A stretch of 64,000 nt of DNA from the NCBI GenBank assembly GCA_900769875.1, contig CAAGII010000069.1, positions 1-64,000 of the forward strand, in the 5' to 3' direction. The notes under the pieces were generated by a model. That model saw only the letters and a list, made by a program, of their open reading frames with translations, was not told where the DNA came from and did no database searches. How positions within the stretch are numbered: the stretch's first letter is position 1; the number at the start of each line of letters is the position of its first letter. The DNA is from Clostridia bacterium. Its GTDB lineage: Bacteria; Bacillota; Clostridia; Christensenellales; Aristaeellaceae. Positions 1 to 7,360 of this stretch are shown piece after piece. Both the position numbers and the translations under genes were made by a program.

Positions 1-20
1 CTATAATCCTTCTGGCTCAT
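1..20 (-). CDS. 5' end of a protein-coding gene running off the window
   Basis: Only the first six codons are inside the window: an ATG at 18-20 read leftward (M-S-Q-K-D-Y). It is preceded at good spacing by AGGAGG, complementary to about 28-33, which is why I call it a real start. It lies downstream of, and in the same direction as, the Ig-like lipoprotein gene. Nothing can be said about its product. Confidence 0.5.
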
Positions 21-101
21 CTTGTCCCTCCTGGCGAGTGTTGGTTTGGTCGCTACCATTCTACCAGGTTTGACTCGATGAGTCTTCCTTTTTGCGTCGT
101 T

Positions 102-1025
102 TTATTTTACAACTTGCCCATAGGGATCGACGACATTCAGCGTCACTTTCACGGTCACAGCTTCATAGCCCTCGGCCTCGGCGGTCACCTTGAAGGTGAT
201 CTTGCCATTCGTGGAGTCCACAGGCGTACCCAGCACCAGACCCAGATCCTTATCGCGGTCCAGACCGGCTGGCAGGCCCTGACCGCCGGAGAAGCGGAAG
301 CTATAGGTGATGTTCGGCACACCGTAGGCCTTGCGAACGCTCTCGGAATAAGGCTGGCCCACGATGGCGTCCGGTAGGTCAAACTTGGCGAACTCGATGT
401 GGCCCAGGTTTTCCTCAACCACTGCACCCTGAGCGATATTCAGCGTGAAGGCAGCATCCGCAGGATCACAGCCGGGTGCAGTCGCAGTGACTGTCAGTGT
501 GACCTGTTCGCCTGCTTCTTCAGGGATGCCGCTCAGCATGCCGTCAGCACTCAGCACGAGACCGGAAGGTAGTGAAGTACCTTCCTTCACAGCATATACA
601 ATGTCACTGCTGCCGCTGGCGGTATTCAGCGCTTGCTGATATGGCTCGCCGGTCGTGCCGTCAGTCAGTGACCTACCGGTGTAGATGAGCTTGCCGGGCT
701 CGATGTACAACGCAAAATCGGCATAGTATTCGTTGTCATCCAGGTCAATCATCACGGCCTTGAAGTCAAAGGTACCAGCCTGCTCAGGGATTCCCTTGAT
801 GACGCCGTCATCATAGAGGATCATGCCCTTGGGAAGATTGCTGTCATCATCCAGATCGTAGTACATATCTGCGCTGCCGGTAGCGATGCTCGTTTCATAG
901 GAAGCGCCCACCTGACCGTCCGATAACTTTTTGCCCTCAAAGGGCAGAATCTTGGCCTTGCAGCCTGCGAGCAGCAGAGCCGCTGCTATCAGACACAACA
1001 CCAAACGGATCGTTTTGCTATGCAT
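102..1025 (-). CDS. Lipoprotein with tandem putative-Ig (He_PIG-like) domains
   Basis: 307 residues. It starts with a lipoprotein signal: a basic N-end, a hydrophobic core and lipobox LLAGC (Cys about residue 22), so it should be lipid-anchored on the outer face of the membrane. The rest is about three repeats of 80-90 residues, each with the pattern G-x-x-Y, then LP.G..l...G.i.GtP..aG.., typical of the He_PIG putative Ig family. That family is usually found in surface proteins and cell-wall or glycan-binding enzymes. The last module of the neighbouring upstream GH3 enzyme carries the same pattern (LPEGLTF, then SGTV), so the two may share a surface or glycan context. No catalytic domain is visible. 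The role in adhesion or glycan binding is inference. Confidence 0.8.
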   Translation of the reverse strand: MHSKTIRLVLCLIAAALLLAGCKAKILPFEGKKLSDGQVGASYETSIATGSADMYYDLDDDSNLPKGMILYDDGVIKGIPEQAGTFDFKAVMIDLDDNEYYADFALYIEPGKLIYTGRSLTDGTTGEPYQQALNTASGSSDIVYAVKEGTSLPSGLVLSADGMLSGIPEEAGEQVTLTVTATAPGCDPADAAFTLNIAQGAVVEENLGHIEFAKFDLPDAIVGQPYSESVRKAYGVPNITYSFRFSGGQGLPAGLDRDKDLGLVLGTPVDSTNGKITFKVTAEAEGYEAVTVKVTLNVVDPYGQVVK

Positions 1026-1054
1026 GTGTTGTTCCTCTTGTCTGTCATGATGAA

Positions 1055-1088
1055 GAAAGAGGGAGGCTGCAGCACACAGCCCCCCCCA
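1055..1088 (-). terminator. Hairpin between GH3 and lipoprotein genes
   Basis: Reading leftward, a GC-rich stem (GGGGGCTG with CAGCCTCCC around a 7-base loop, 1061-1086) is followed by TCTTTCTTC. It sits just after the GH3 stop and before the lipoprotein start, so it probably reduces read-through between the two. Confidence 0.5.
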
Positions 1089-1105
1089 GGGAGGAGGACA
1101 AGCGA

Positions 1106-4100
1106 TTACCAGGGAGCACCGGCAGGAGCTTCAGCGTTGGGATCGAAGCCATCAGCCAGCACGTTGAAGGTGAACACGGTCACGCCCTGGAAGCCGCCAA
1201 AGCCGCCCACCAGGTCAGCATTCACCAGATAGGTCTCACCGACTTCGTCGATACCGGGCTGAGCCTTGACGATGTTGATGCTGTAAGCGCCACCCTTGGC
1301 CGTATCAGCCACAGTGCCACTCACAGTAGCGGTGGCAGCATCGAAGGTCAGCCCCTCGGGCAGGTTGCCGTAGAACAGCACATAATGGGCGTCAGCGTCG
1401 GTCTCGTCTGCCACAGACAGCGCCACTTCCTGACCCTTTTCCAGGTTCAGGGTCTGACCGGCAGCGTTCACACTGGTCTCGCCATAAGGCAGGGACAGCA
1501 TGGTGTAGCCATTGTTCATGGCAGCACTGTTCAGCTGGGTGTACAGAATATGCTTGCAGGCGTTATGCAGCGCCATCAGCTGGGTAGCAGTGTTGGATTC
1601 TTCAGTATTCACCACACGGGCAATGGTAGCCTCACGGCTGTCCAGTGACATGTCGTTGCCGGCACGCAGCATCTGATTGCCGTTCATGCAGCCCTGACCA
1701 GCAGCGTGGGCATCGGTGATGACAACACCCTTGAAGGCCCACTCACCGCGCAGCAGCTCGGTCAGCAGCGCATAGTTGGCGCCACTCCAGGTGAAACCGA
1801 TACGGTTGAAGGAGGACATGGCACCATTGGAATCGCCCTTCTTCACGGCCCACTCGAACACCTTCAGGTAATTCTCGCGCATGGTCTGCTCGTCAGCCCA
1901 GGTGGCGATACCGTCGGTGTCGCGGTTGTTTTCCTGATCATTCAGGGCGAAGTGCTTCATGAAGGTGATCATGCCCTTGCTGCGAGCTCCGCCGATCACA
2001 TTGGAAGCCATGGCAGCAGAGAGGGTAGCATCCTCGGAATAGTACTCAAAGTTACGGCCGGAGAAAGGAGTACGATGGATGTTCAGGCCAGGAGCATACC
2101 AGCCAACGATATGAGCCCACAGGCCGTAATCGCCGATCAGCTCGCCCTCACGGCGGGCAATTTCCTTGTTCCAGGTAGCACCCACCAGGGTCTCGGTGGC
2201 AAAGGAGAACTTATGCTCGCCGGCAAAGGGCTTCAGTACGCTGCGGCCGCCACCGACCCAAGCGCCGGTCAGGCCCACAGGACCGTCGGAGTGACCAGCG
2301 ACAGGAGCGCCAATCGCTTCCACAGGATTGTGCTGGAACTGGGTAGCAGCCATCATGCTGTAAGCCTGATCCACGGTCAGCTGGGAAACAAGCTCATCCC
2401 ACTTGGCATCATTGTAATCCACACCAACCAGGTCGATCAGCTGGATGGGAGCAGGATTCTCAGCGGTATAGGCAGCGTCGGCAGGCTGGAACGCAGGAGC
2501 GGTCTGGGCATACCAGGCAGCGCCTTCGTCATAGGAAGGATCGATCACAGCATTTTCAGGGGTAGCACCCTCGATCAGCGGCATGGCGAACTTTGCGAGG
2601 AAATCATCGTCACGCATCATGTCATCTTCGGTGGGGGTCGTGGGGAAAGTGCCTTCCCAATCCGCACGGGACAGGACGTGGCCCTTCATCTCATCGGTGG
2701 AATCCTGGAAACGAGGAGCGATGTCAGCACCGGTCACGGGATCGACGTCAATGTTCTGCTCGGCAGCCTCGACAGTCAGGGCAGTACCGCTCACCCAGGC
2801 GTCATGGGCGTTCTTGCCAACATACAGGGTGTAGGTGCCAGCATCCAGCTCATAGCCGATGTGGCCGTCGCCATCCATGTCATAGGCATCGAAGGAAGCC
2901 ATGTCGAATCCCTTCAGGCTCAGCGTCACGGTCTCGCTCTCGCCGGGCTGCAGCAGCGCGGTCTTGGCGAAATCGCCCAGCACCACATGGGCCTTCTCGG
3001 TCTTGCCGGTCTCATAGGGAGCGGAGAAGTACAGCTCCACCACGTCCTTGCCAGCCACAGCGCCAGTGTTGGTCACGGTGACGTCCACGGTCAGGGCAGT
3101 CTTTTCGGTCAGGGCATCGGAATCCATCTTCACTTCGCCAACGGTCCAGTCGAAAGTGGTGTAGCTCAGGCCGTAGCCGAAGGGATAGTTCACATTGGCC
3201 TTGTACCATTCCTCGCCATCGGTATAGCCGCGGGTCTCATAGTACTTGTAGCCCAGGTAGATGCCTTCCTCGTACTCCACTTCCTCGATGCCCAGGAAAT
3301 CGCTGAAGTTGGTCTCAAAGATCATGCCATCTTCCATCAGGTATTGGTTGCCGGCAGTGCCGTCAGCATAGTAGCCAATGTTGTTGTTGGAGAAATTCTG
3401 GTAAGCGGGGTCCTTGGTGAAGTCCGCCATGAAGGTATCGGTGGTGCGGCCAGAGGGGTTGATCTCGCCCGTCAGAATCTTGCCGATGGCGTCAAAGCCG
3501 TTCTGGCCAGCGCCGGGGGCCCAGATCACAGACTGCACCTTGTCATTGCTGACGATATTCTCGCCAATCTCCATCACGTTGGAGCTGTTCAGGATCACAA
3601 CGACCTTGCTGAACTGGGCGGTGACTTCCTCCAGCAGGGCTTCCTCGTTGTCGTCCAGCTCCAGGTAGTGCTCATGGGGATCAGAGGTACGGCCCTGGCC
3701 GCCGAAGAACTCATAGTCTTCGTCATCCACATCCCAGAAAGTGGGATACACGCGGGCATTACCGGCTTCAGGAACCTTGCCCTCGTCCTCTTTAGAAACG
3801 TAGGAGCTGCGAGGCAGATCGGTACCTTCACCGCCGGTACGAGAGAACACAATGATGGCAGCGTCGCTGTAATCGGCGTAGGAAGCCTTCAGCGCATCGG
3901 TGTAGCTGTCCATGGGCGTTTCAGCAGTGGGGAAGTAAGAGTGGTAGTTGTAGCTGGCAAAGCCCATGGAGGGACGCACAGCACCGGAGGCCTCGGCGTC
4001 ACCATAGAAGGCCACCAGCTCGGGATTGACATTGAAGCCGGCATTCACCAGGCTGTCAATGATGCTCACCGTGTTGCCGGAAGTGCCGCCGGAAGAACCG

Positions 4101-4384
4101 GAGCCGGAATACACGGGATTGACGGAGTTCTTGCCGAACACACTGATGTTCTGCACACCGGTGAAGGGCAGGTTGTTGTCGTTGTTCTTCAGCAGAACGA
4201 AGCCCTCTGCGCCGATCTGGCGGTTCAGCTCCGCTTCGGCCTCGACAACCTCGTTCAAGCTGGTAAACTCGGTGTAGTACTTGCCCACGTTGGAATCATT
4301 CGCGGCCAGTGCGGTGGTTCCCGTGGTTCCCAGTGCCAGCGTCAAGGCAAGCATCAGGGCCAGGACGGACTTCATGGTCTTCAT
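1106..4384 (-). CDS. Secreted GH3 beta-glucosidase with reversed domain order
   Basis: 1092 residues, family 3 glycoside hydrolase, probably releasing glucose or a similar sugar from the end of beta-glucans outside the cell. I chose the ATG at 4384 because AAGGAG lies 8 bases upstream and the Sec signal peptide (MKTMKSVLALMLALTLALG, then A-x-A) begins there; an in-frame ATG at 4420 has no ribosome site. Domain order is unusual. The GH3 C-terminal type domain comes first (AEGFVLLKNNDNNLPF near residue 65), then a fibronectin-III-like domain (FGYGLSYTTFDW near residue 400), and only then the catalytic barrel (HSDGPVGLTG; nucleophile Asp891 in VVITDAHA). A C-terminal He_PIG-like Ig module follows. 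Known Ruminococcus albus and Butyrivibrio beta-glucosidases share the swapped order. The family is certain; the substrate is inferred. Confidence 0.92.
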   Translation of the reverse strand: MKTMKSVLALMLALTLALGTTGTTALAANDSNVGKYYTEFTSLNEVVEAEAELNRQIGAEGFVLLKNNDNNLPFTGVQNISVFGKNSVNPVYSGSGSSGGTSGNTVSIIDSLVNAGFNVNPELVAFYGDAEASGAVRPSMGFASYNYHSYFPTAETPMDSYTDALKASYADYSDAAIIVFSRTGGEGTDLPRSSYVSKEDEGKVPEAGNARVYPTFWDVDDEDYEFFGGQGRTSDPHEHYLELDDNEEALLEEVTAQFSKVVVILNSSNVMEIGENIVSNDKVQSVIWAPGAGQNGFDAIGKILTGEINPSGRTTDTFMADFTKDPAYQNFSNNNIGYYADGTAGNQYLMEDGMIFETNFSDFLGIEEVEYEEGIYLGYKYYETRGYTDGEEWYKANVNYPFGYGLSYTTFDWTVGEVKMDSDALTEKTALTVDVTVTNTGAVAGKDVVELYFSAPYETGKTEKAHVVLGDFAKTALLQPGESETVTLSLKGFDMASFDAYDMDGDGHIGYELDAGTYTLYVGKNAHDAWVSGTALTVEAAEQNIDVDPVTGADIAPRFQDSTDEMKGHVLSRADWEGTFPTTPTEDDMMRDDDFLAKFAMPLIEGATPENAVIDPSYDEGAAWYAQTAPAFQPADAAYTAENPAPIQLIDLVGVDYNDAKWDELVSQLTVDQAYSMMAATQFQHNPVEAIGAPVAGHSDGPVGLTGAWVGGGRSVLKPFAGEHKFSFATETLVGATWNKEIARREGELIGDYGLWAHIVGWYAPGLNIHRTPFSGRNFEYYSEDATLSAAMASNVIGGARSKGMITFMKHFALNDQENNRDTDGIATWADEQTMRENYLKVFEWAVKKGDSNGAMSSFNRIGFTWSGANYALLTELLRGEWAFKGVVITDAHAAGQGCMNGNQMLRAGNDMSLDSREATIARVVNTEESNTATQLMALHNACKHILYTQLNSAAMNNGYTMLSLPYGETSVNAAGQTLNLEKGQEVALSVADETDADAHYVLFYGNLPEGLTFDAATATVSGTVADTAKGGAYSINIVKAQPGIDEVGETYLVNADLVGGFGGFQGVTVFTFNVLADGFDPNAEAPAGAPW

Positions 4385-4512
4385 GGGGCAGGTCTCCTTT
4401 GTGTGATTATTCATTGCCACAGCAGCGCAAGCTGTGGTAATGTGCGTTCCTCAAGTGGCTGGCATTTGTCTTTCCTGGTCGGAAACAAGCCATGTGCCAC
4501 AGCTACAGCCGC

Positions 4513-4518
4513 ATTATA
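4513..4518 (-). promoter_or_regulatory. Likely -10 box of the GH3 gene
   Basis: TATAAT read leftward, about 130 bases before the GH3 start and preceded by an AT-rich tract. No convincing -35 is visible at 16-18 bases, so activator dependence is possible. Confidence 0.4.
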
Positions 4519-4587
4519 ATAGAAAAAAAGGATTTGTTTCGTTTTCCAACTTTTCCGTCGTGTTTTTGCACTTATTCGTCATCTGGG

Positions 4588-4620
4588 CAGCAAAAAACCG
4601 GGCTGCATCACACAGTCCGG
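4588..4620 (-). terminator. Rho-independent terminator of the LytTR two-component operon
   Basis: Leftward sequence forms CCGG-a-CTG / CAG-c-CCGG around a 7-base loop, followed by TTTTTT. It starts 22 bases after the kinase stop codon. Confidence 0.75.
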
Positions 4621-4642
4621 TCCATGTGAACCTACGATATTA

Positions 4643-5965
4643 TTATTGTGCTTTGGGAATCGGCAGAATGATAGACAAGCTGAAGATGTTGTCCTGAATG
4701 CTGATCTTGAAATCGCCCTGATATTTTTCTGTCAGTATGCGGATGCTGCGCGTGCCAAAGCCATGGTGCGTCGTGTCACCCTTGCTGGTAATGGGCAATC
4801 CTTCAGCAAATACAAGATAGCCTGAGAAATAGTTTTCCTCTTCAATGCGCAGCAACTCACCCTGAGTTGCAACGGTCAATGAAATGAGCCGTTCATCCGA
4901 TGCGTCCATAGTGCGCGCAGCCTCAATGGCGTTATCCATGATGTTGCCAAAGAGGGCGTAAATATCGCTGTCCTCCATGAAATCCATGCGGCGGCCATCC
5001 GCCATGCAGGTCAGCGTGATGCCCTGGTTCTTGCAGTCCAGCATCTTTCCGGAGAGGACCACATCCAGCGCAGCATTATGCGTGTTCAGTTCGGTGTCAT
5101 AGATGTCCACCAGTTTCTCAATCTTATGGAGCTCGCCTGCATAGGCCTGCTCACCCAGGGCTGCGATTTGATGCTTAATGTCATGGCATTTGATGTTGAT
5201 CGCCTCATGAATCTGCTTGTCGTGCTCATAACGACGCTGTTCACTGCGCAGCAATTGGGCGGATATTTCGGCACGATGCTCTGAATCTGTCTCACGCAGA
5301 TGGCTCATGCTTACGATCACGGTAAGAACAGAGAACAGTGCAGCCATCAGGTTCAGGCTAGCGAACAGGATATGGTCACTGGAATCAATGCGGGTTCTGA
5401 TTTCCAAATCAAGCCACACCGTAGCCAGAATTGTGCCAACACCGAGAAAAAGCATCAGACGGTTGTTCATCTGCGAAAAATCAAACATAGAGCGTTCATG
5501 CGCACGTCTGCTGCATACGCTTGCATAGGCAATGAGTGTCAGCGCCATGAGGACGATCAGACAACCTTTATCCAGCAGCGCCGGAAAAAACTGCGGTATG
5601 GTAAACCGAGGAATCTCAACCAGGCGTTCGCACAGGTTCTGCAGCGAATAGGATACCGTCACCGAGAACAACGCCTGGCAGAATGACGCCCGGCACCAAA
5701 ATGCGCTTATCAGTCCATAAAGCACGAACATACCGGCAAAGCGGATCGTCCCCATCAGCATCCAGTTATCCCCCATGAACTGCCGCTCGAAAACGCGGGT
5801 CACGTACATCCACAGCATCACCACCAAGAAGCCCACTGCCACGCGGACGGTATAATGGCTACGCTTTTCAAGATACTTGGCAGGAATCAGGCAACCGATA
5901 CCGACAGCGATCAGGTTGATCAGATCATTATGCAGAAACTCCAGGAAATATTGCCACAAATTCAT
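4643..5965 (-). CDS. GHKL-family sensor histidine kinase (AgrC/NatK-like)
   Basis: 440 residues. The ATG at 5965 is chosen over an in-frame GTG at 5974, because the GTG overlaps the ribosome site (TAAGGAG) while the ATG sits 8 bases after it. About six hydrophobic segments fill residues 10-200, a polytopic sensor as in AgrC-type kinases. The H-box is near residue 265 (NIKCHDIKHQI), and a GHKL ATPase domain follows, with an N-box near residue 340 (ALFGNIMDNAIEAA) and a glycine-rich lid (HHGFGTRSI). Its ribosome site overlaps the stop of the LytTR regulator just upstream, so the two are made together. The family commonly senses peptides, but the signal here is unknown. Confidence 0.9.
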   Translation of the reverse strand: MNLWQYFLEFLHNDLINLIAVGIGCLIPAKYLEKRSHYTVRVAVGFLVVMLWMYVTRVFERQFMGDNWMLMGTIRFAGMFVLYGLISAFWCRASFCQALFSVTVSYSLQNLCERLVEIPRFTIPQFFPALLDKGCLIVLMALTLIAYASVCSRRAHERSMFDFSQMNNRLMLFLGVGTILATVWLDLEIRTRIDSSDHILFASLNLMAALFSVLTVIVSMSHLRETDSEHRAEISAQLLRSEQRRYEHDKQIHEAINIKCHDIKHQIAALGEQAYAGELHKIEKLVDIYDTELNTHNAALDVVLSGKMLDCKNQGITLTCMADGRRMDFMEDSDIYALFGNIMDNAIEAARTMDASDERLISLTVATQGELLRIEEENYFSGYLVFAEGLPITSKGDTTHHGFGTRSIRILTEKYQGDFKISIQDNIFSLSIILPIPKAQ

Positions 5966-5977
5966 CTTCGCCACTCC

Positions 5978-6676
5978 TTACACAGACTTACCGGTATCAT
6001 GCAATGCTGCCAGAAATTCTTTTCTTCTGCGGAAGCTGATAGGAAATACGCGTCCGCCCACAACGACATCCGACGCATTCACACTGGTCACGAAGCGAAG
6101 ATTGACAATTGTCTGATTATTGACCCTGAAAAATCCATTAGGCAGCTTGCCTTCAATTTCTTTGAGTGTTCCATAGGATCGGATCGTATTGGTCTGTGTG
6201 ATGAAATGAATGTGGTGGTCATAGATCTCCGCAAATATCAATTCACTGGGATGCAGCTTGATGGTCTGGTCATCGCCTTCGATCAGGATCTCACGGCCGT
6301 CATTGCCACACTTGCGCAGAAGCTTTGGCAGTTTGAGCTTCAGAGCAGCATAAGTCAGTGGCTTCAGAATATAATCGGCTGCATCGACCTCATAACCTTC
6401 TACCGCATATTGGGCAAGGCTCGTCAAAAACACAAGTAGAACGGCATGATCCTTATCGCGCAGCTTGTGTGCTGCTTTCATGCCTGTCATACCTGGCAAA
6501 CGTATGTCCATGAACACAATGTCATATTGATAATGATATTGATCAAGAAAATCCTCAGCAGCATGATGCCAATCGTATTGAAATTCCGTCTGTTTTTCCA
6601 CAGCGAACCGATTCAATGCTTCAGTCAATCGCCTAGCGTCACTGGATTCATCCTCAACAATGGCTATGCGATACAT
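5978..6676 (-). CDS. LytTR-family response regulator
   Basis: 232 residues. The start at 6676 (MYRIAIVEDE) has AGGAGG upstream; a longer frame to 6742 has no ribosome site and runs through the promoter. Residues 1-120 are a receiver domain with the acidic pocket (VEDE), phosphoacceptor Asp in DIVFMDIRLPGMTG and the conserved Lys in YILKPL. Residues about 130-232 form a LytTR DNA-binding domain (FAEIYDHHIHFIT, then GFFRVNNQTIVNLRFV). It is the cognate regulator of the adjacent GHKL kinase. AgrA-type regulators bind direct repeats upstream of target genes; no target is evident here other than the operon itself. Confidence 0.93.
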   Translation of the reverse strand: MYRIAIVEDESSDARRLTEALNRFAVEKQTEFQYDWHHAAEDFLDQYHYQYDIVFMDIRLPGMTGMKAAHKLRDKDHAVLLVFLTSLAQYAVEGYEVDAADYILKPLTYAALKLKLPKLLRKCGNDGREILIEGDDQTIKLHPSELIFAEIYDHHIHFITQTNTIRSYGTLKEIEGKLPNGFFRVNNQTIVNLRFVTSVNASDVVVGGRVFPISFRRRKEFLAALHDTGKSV

Positions 6677-6713
6677 ACTCCGCCCTCCTGAGCCCATTTG
6701 AGGTGTTGAAAAG

Positions 6714-6742
6714 ATTATACAATAGAAACGCTTAGCAAACAA
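6714..6742 (-). promoter_or_regulatory. Promoter of the LytTR regulator/kinase operon
   Basis: Leftward -35 TTGTTT (6737-6742) and -10 TATAAT (6714-6719), 17 bases apart. It lies about 38 bases before the regulator start. Confidence 0.65.
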
Positions 6743-6748
6743 TCCTTT

Positions 6749-7129
6749 TCATACGGTTTCTTTGGTCTCCGGCGGTGTATGAATGGTTGGATATTCAATG
6801 TTCTGGTCAATTTTCCAAATTAGCTCACACTGCGTATCGTGGTGACAGCGATCAGCGACGATGCCGTTCCGGCTTTTTTGTTGATTCTCATGAATGAATT
6901 CCCGCATCCCCACCTCCAGCTTGCGTTCATCTTCCTTTGTTTCTCGCAGATCGATATCCAACACCATGCGTTCCGTGTTCTGATACTTCAACACTTTCTT
7001 CCGGTTTGATTGCGATATTGTTCTCTTGGAGCATTGCTTGATAGCTCTACAAAAACTTTGGAAATGAAGGAGCTCTTGTTGCACTGCACAAAGCTGCATG
7101 ATATAATTATACTTAGGTTGATATGCCAT
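6749..7129 (-). CDS. Doubtful ORF of unknown function, possibly decayed
   Basis: An open frame of 126 codons in a stretch clearly richer in A+T than its surroundings. The product is basic and Gln/Arg-rich with no domain, signal peptide or membrane segment I recognise. The start ATG at 7129 has no good ribosome site and overlaps the likely promoter of the next plus-strand operon. The odd composition hints at foreign or degraded DNA, but I would not treat it as an expressed gene without more support. Otherwise this intergenic space (6677-7357) holds the two divergent promoters and a C-terminal gene fragment. Confidence 0.2.
   Translation of the reverse strand: MAYQPKYNYIMQLCAVQQELLHFQSFCRAIKQCSKRTISQSNRKKVLKYQNTERMVLDIDLRETKEDERKLEVGMREFIHENQQKSRNGIVADRCHHDTQCELIWKIDQNIEYPTIHTPPETKETV
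7079..7107 (+). promoter_or_regulatory. Promoter of the hybrid-kinase/lipoprotein operon
   Basis: -35 TTGCAC (7079-7084), 17-base spacer, -10 TATAAT (7102-7107). Transcription should start near 7114 and run toward the kinase at 7358. Confidence 0.65.
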
Positions 7130-7360
7130 TTGGCATCATCCTGATTGGTTTCGCCACAGAATCATCTGTGATCGTCAAATTCAGGAGATATGGTTTCCGC
7201 GAATCATCGCTGACGCTCCTGCGGTCAGGATTTACGATGAGCTGGCATTCAAGGATATGTTCACCAGTTATCTGGAGCGCCGCAGCGGAGAAATCTCCGG
7301 AGCGTCCCAAAGCCCCATCATGGTGATACAGAAGTGCATTGCAGAGGAGAACCCGGTATG
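7122..7360 (+). pseudogene. Unidentified C-terminal gene fragment ahead of the hybrid kinase
   Basis: A frame with no ATG, opened by a stop at 7119, runs 79 codons and ends in TGA overlapping the kinase ATG (ATGA, 7358). The last ~50 residues look protein-like (IYDELAFKDMFTSYLERRSG, ending IAEENPV), and the ATGA overlap is typical of co-translated genes. I take it as the tail of an upstream gene whose front was lost. The family is not recognised. A small leader peptide using a non-ATG start is an alternative. Confidence 0.3.
7123..7136. promoter_or_regulatory. Perfect palindrome, possible operator
   Basis: ATGCCA-TT-TGGCAT, a 14-base perfect dyad about 10 bases after the expected transcription start. 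This is the usual place for a repressor site. The binding protein is unknown. Confidence 0.3.

Noticed and set aside
6749..7129. Transposase remnant
   Set aside because: Composition is AT-rich and basic, but I find no DDE/DEDD motif, no inverted repeats and no target duplication; left as a doubtful frame.
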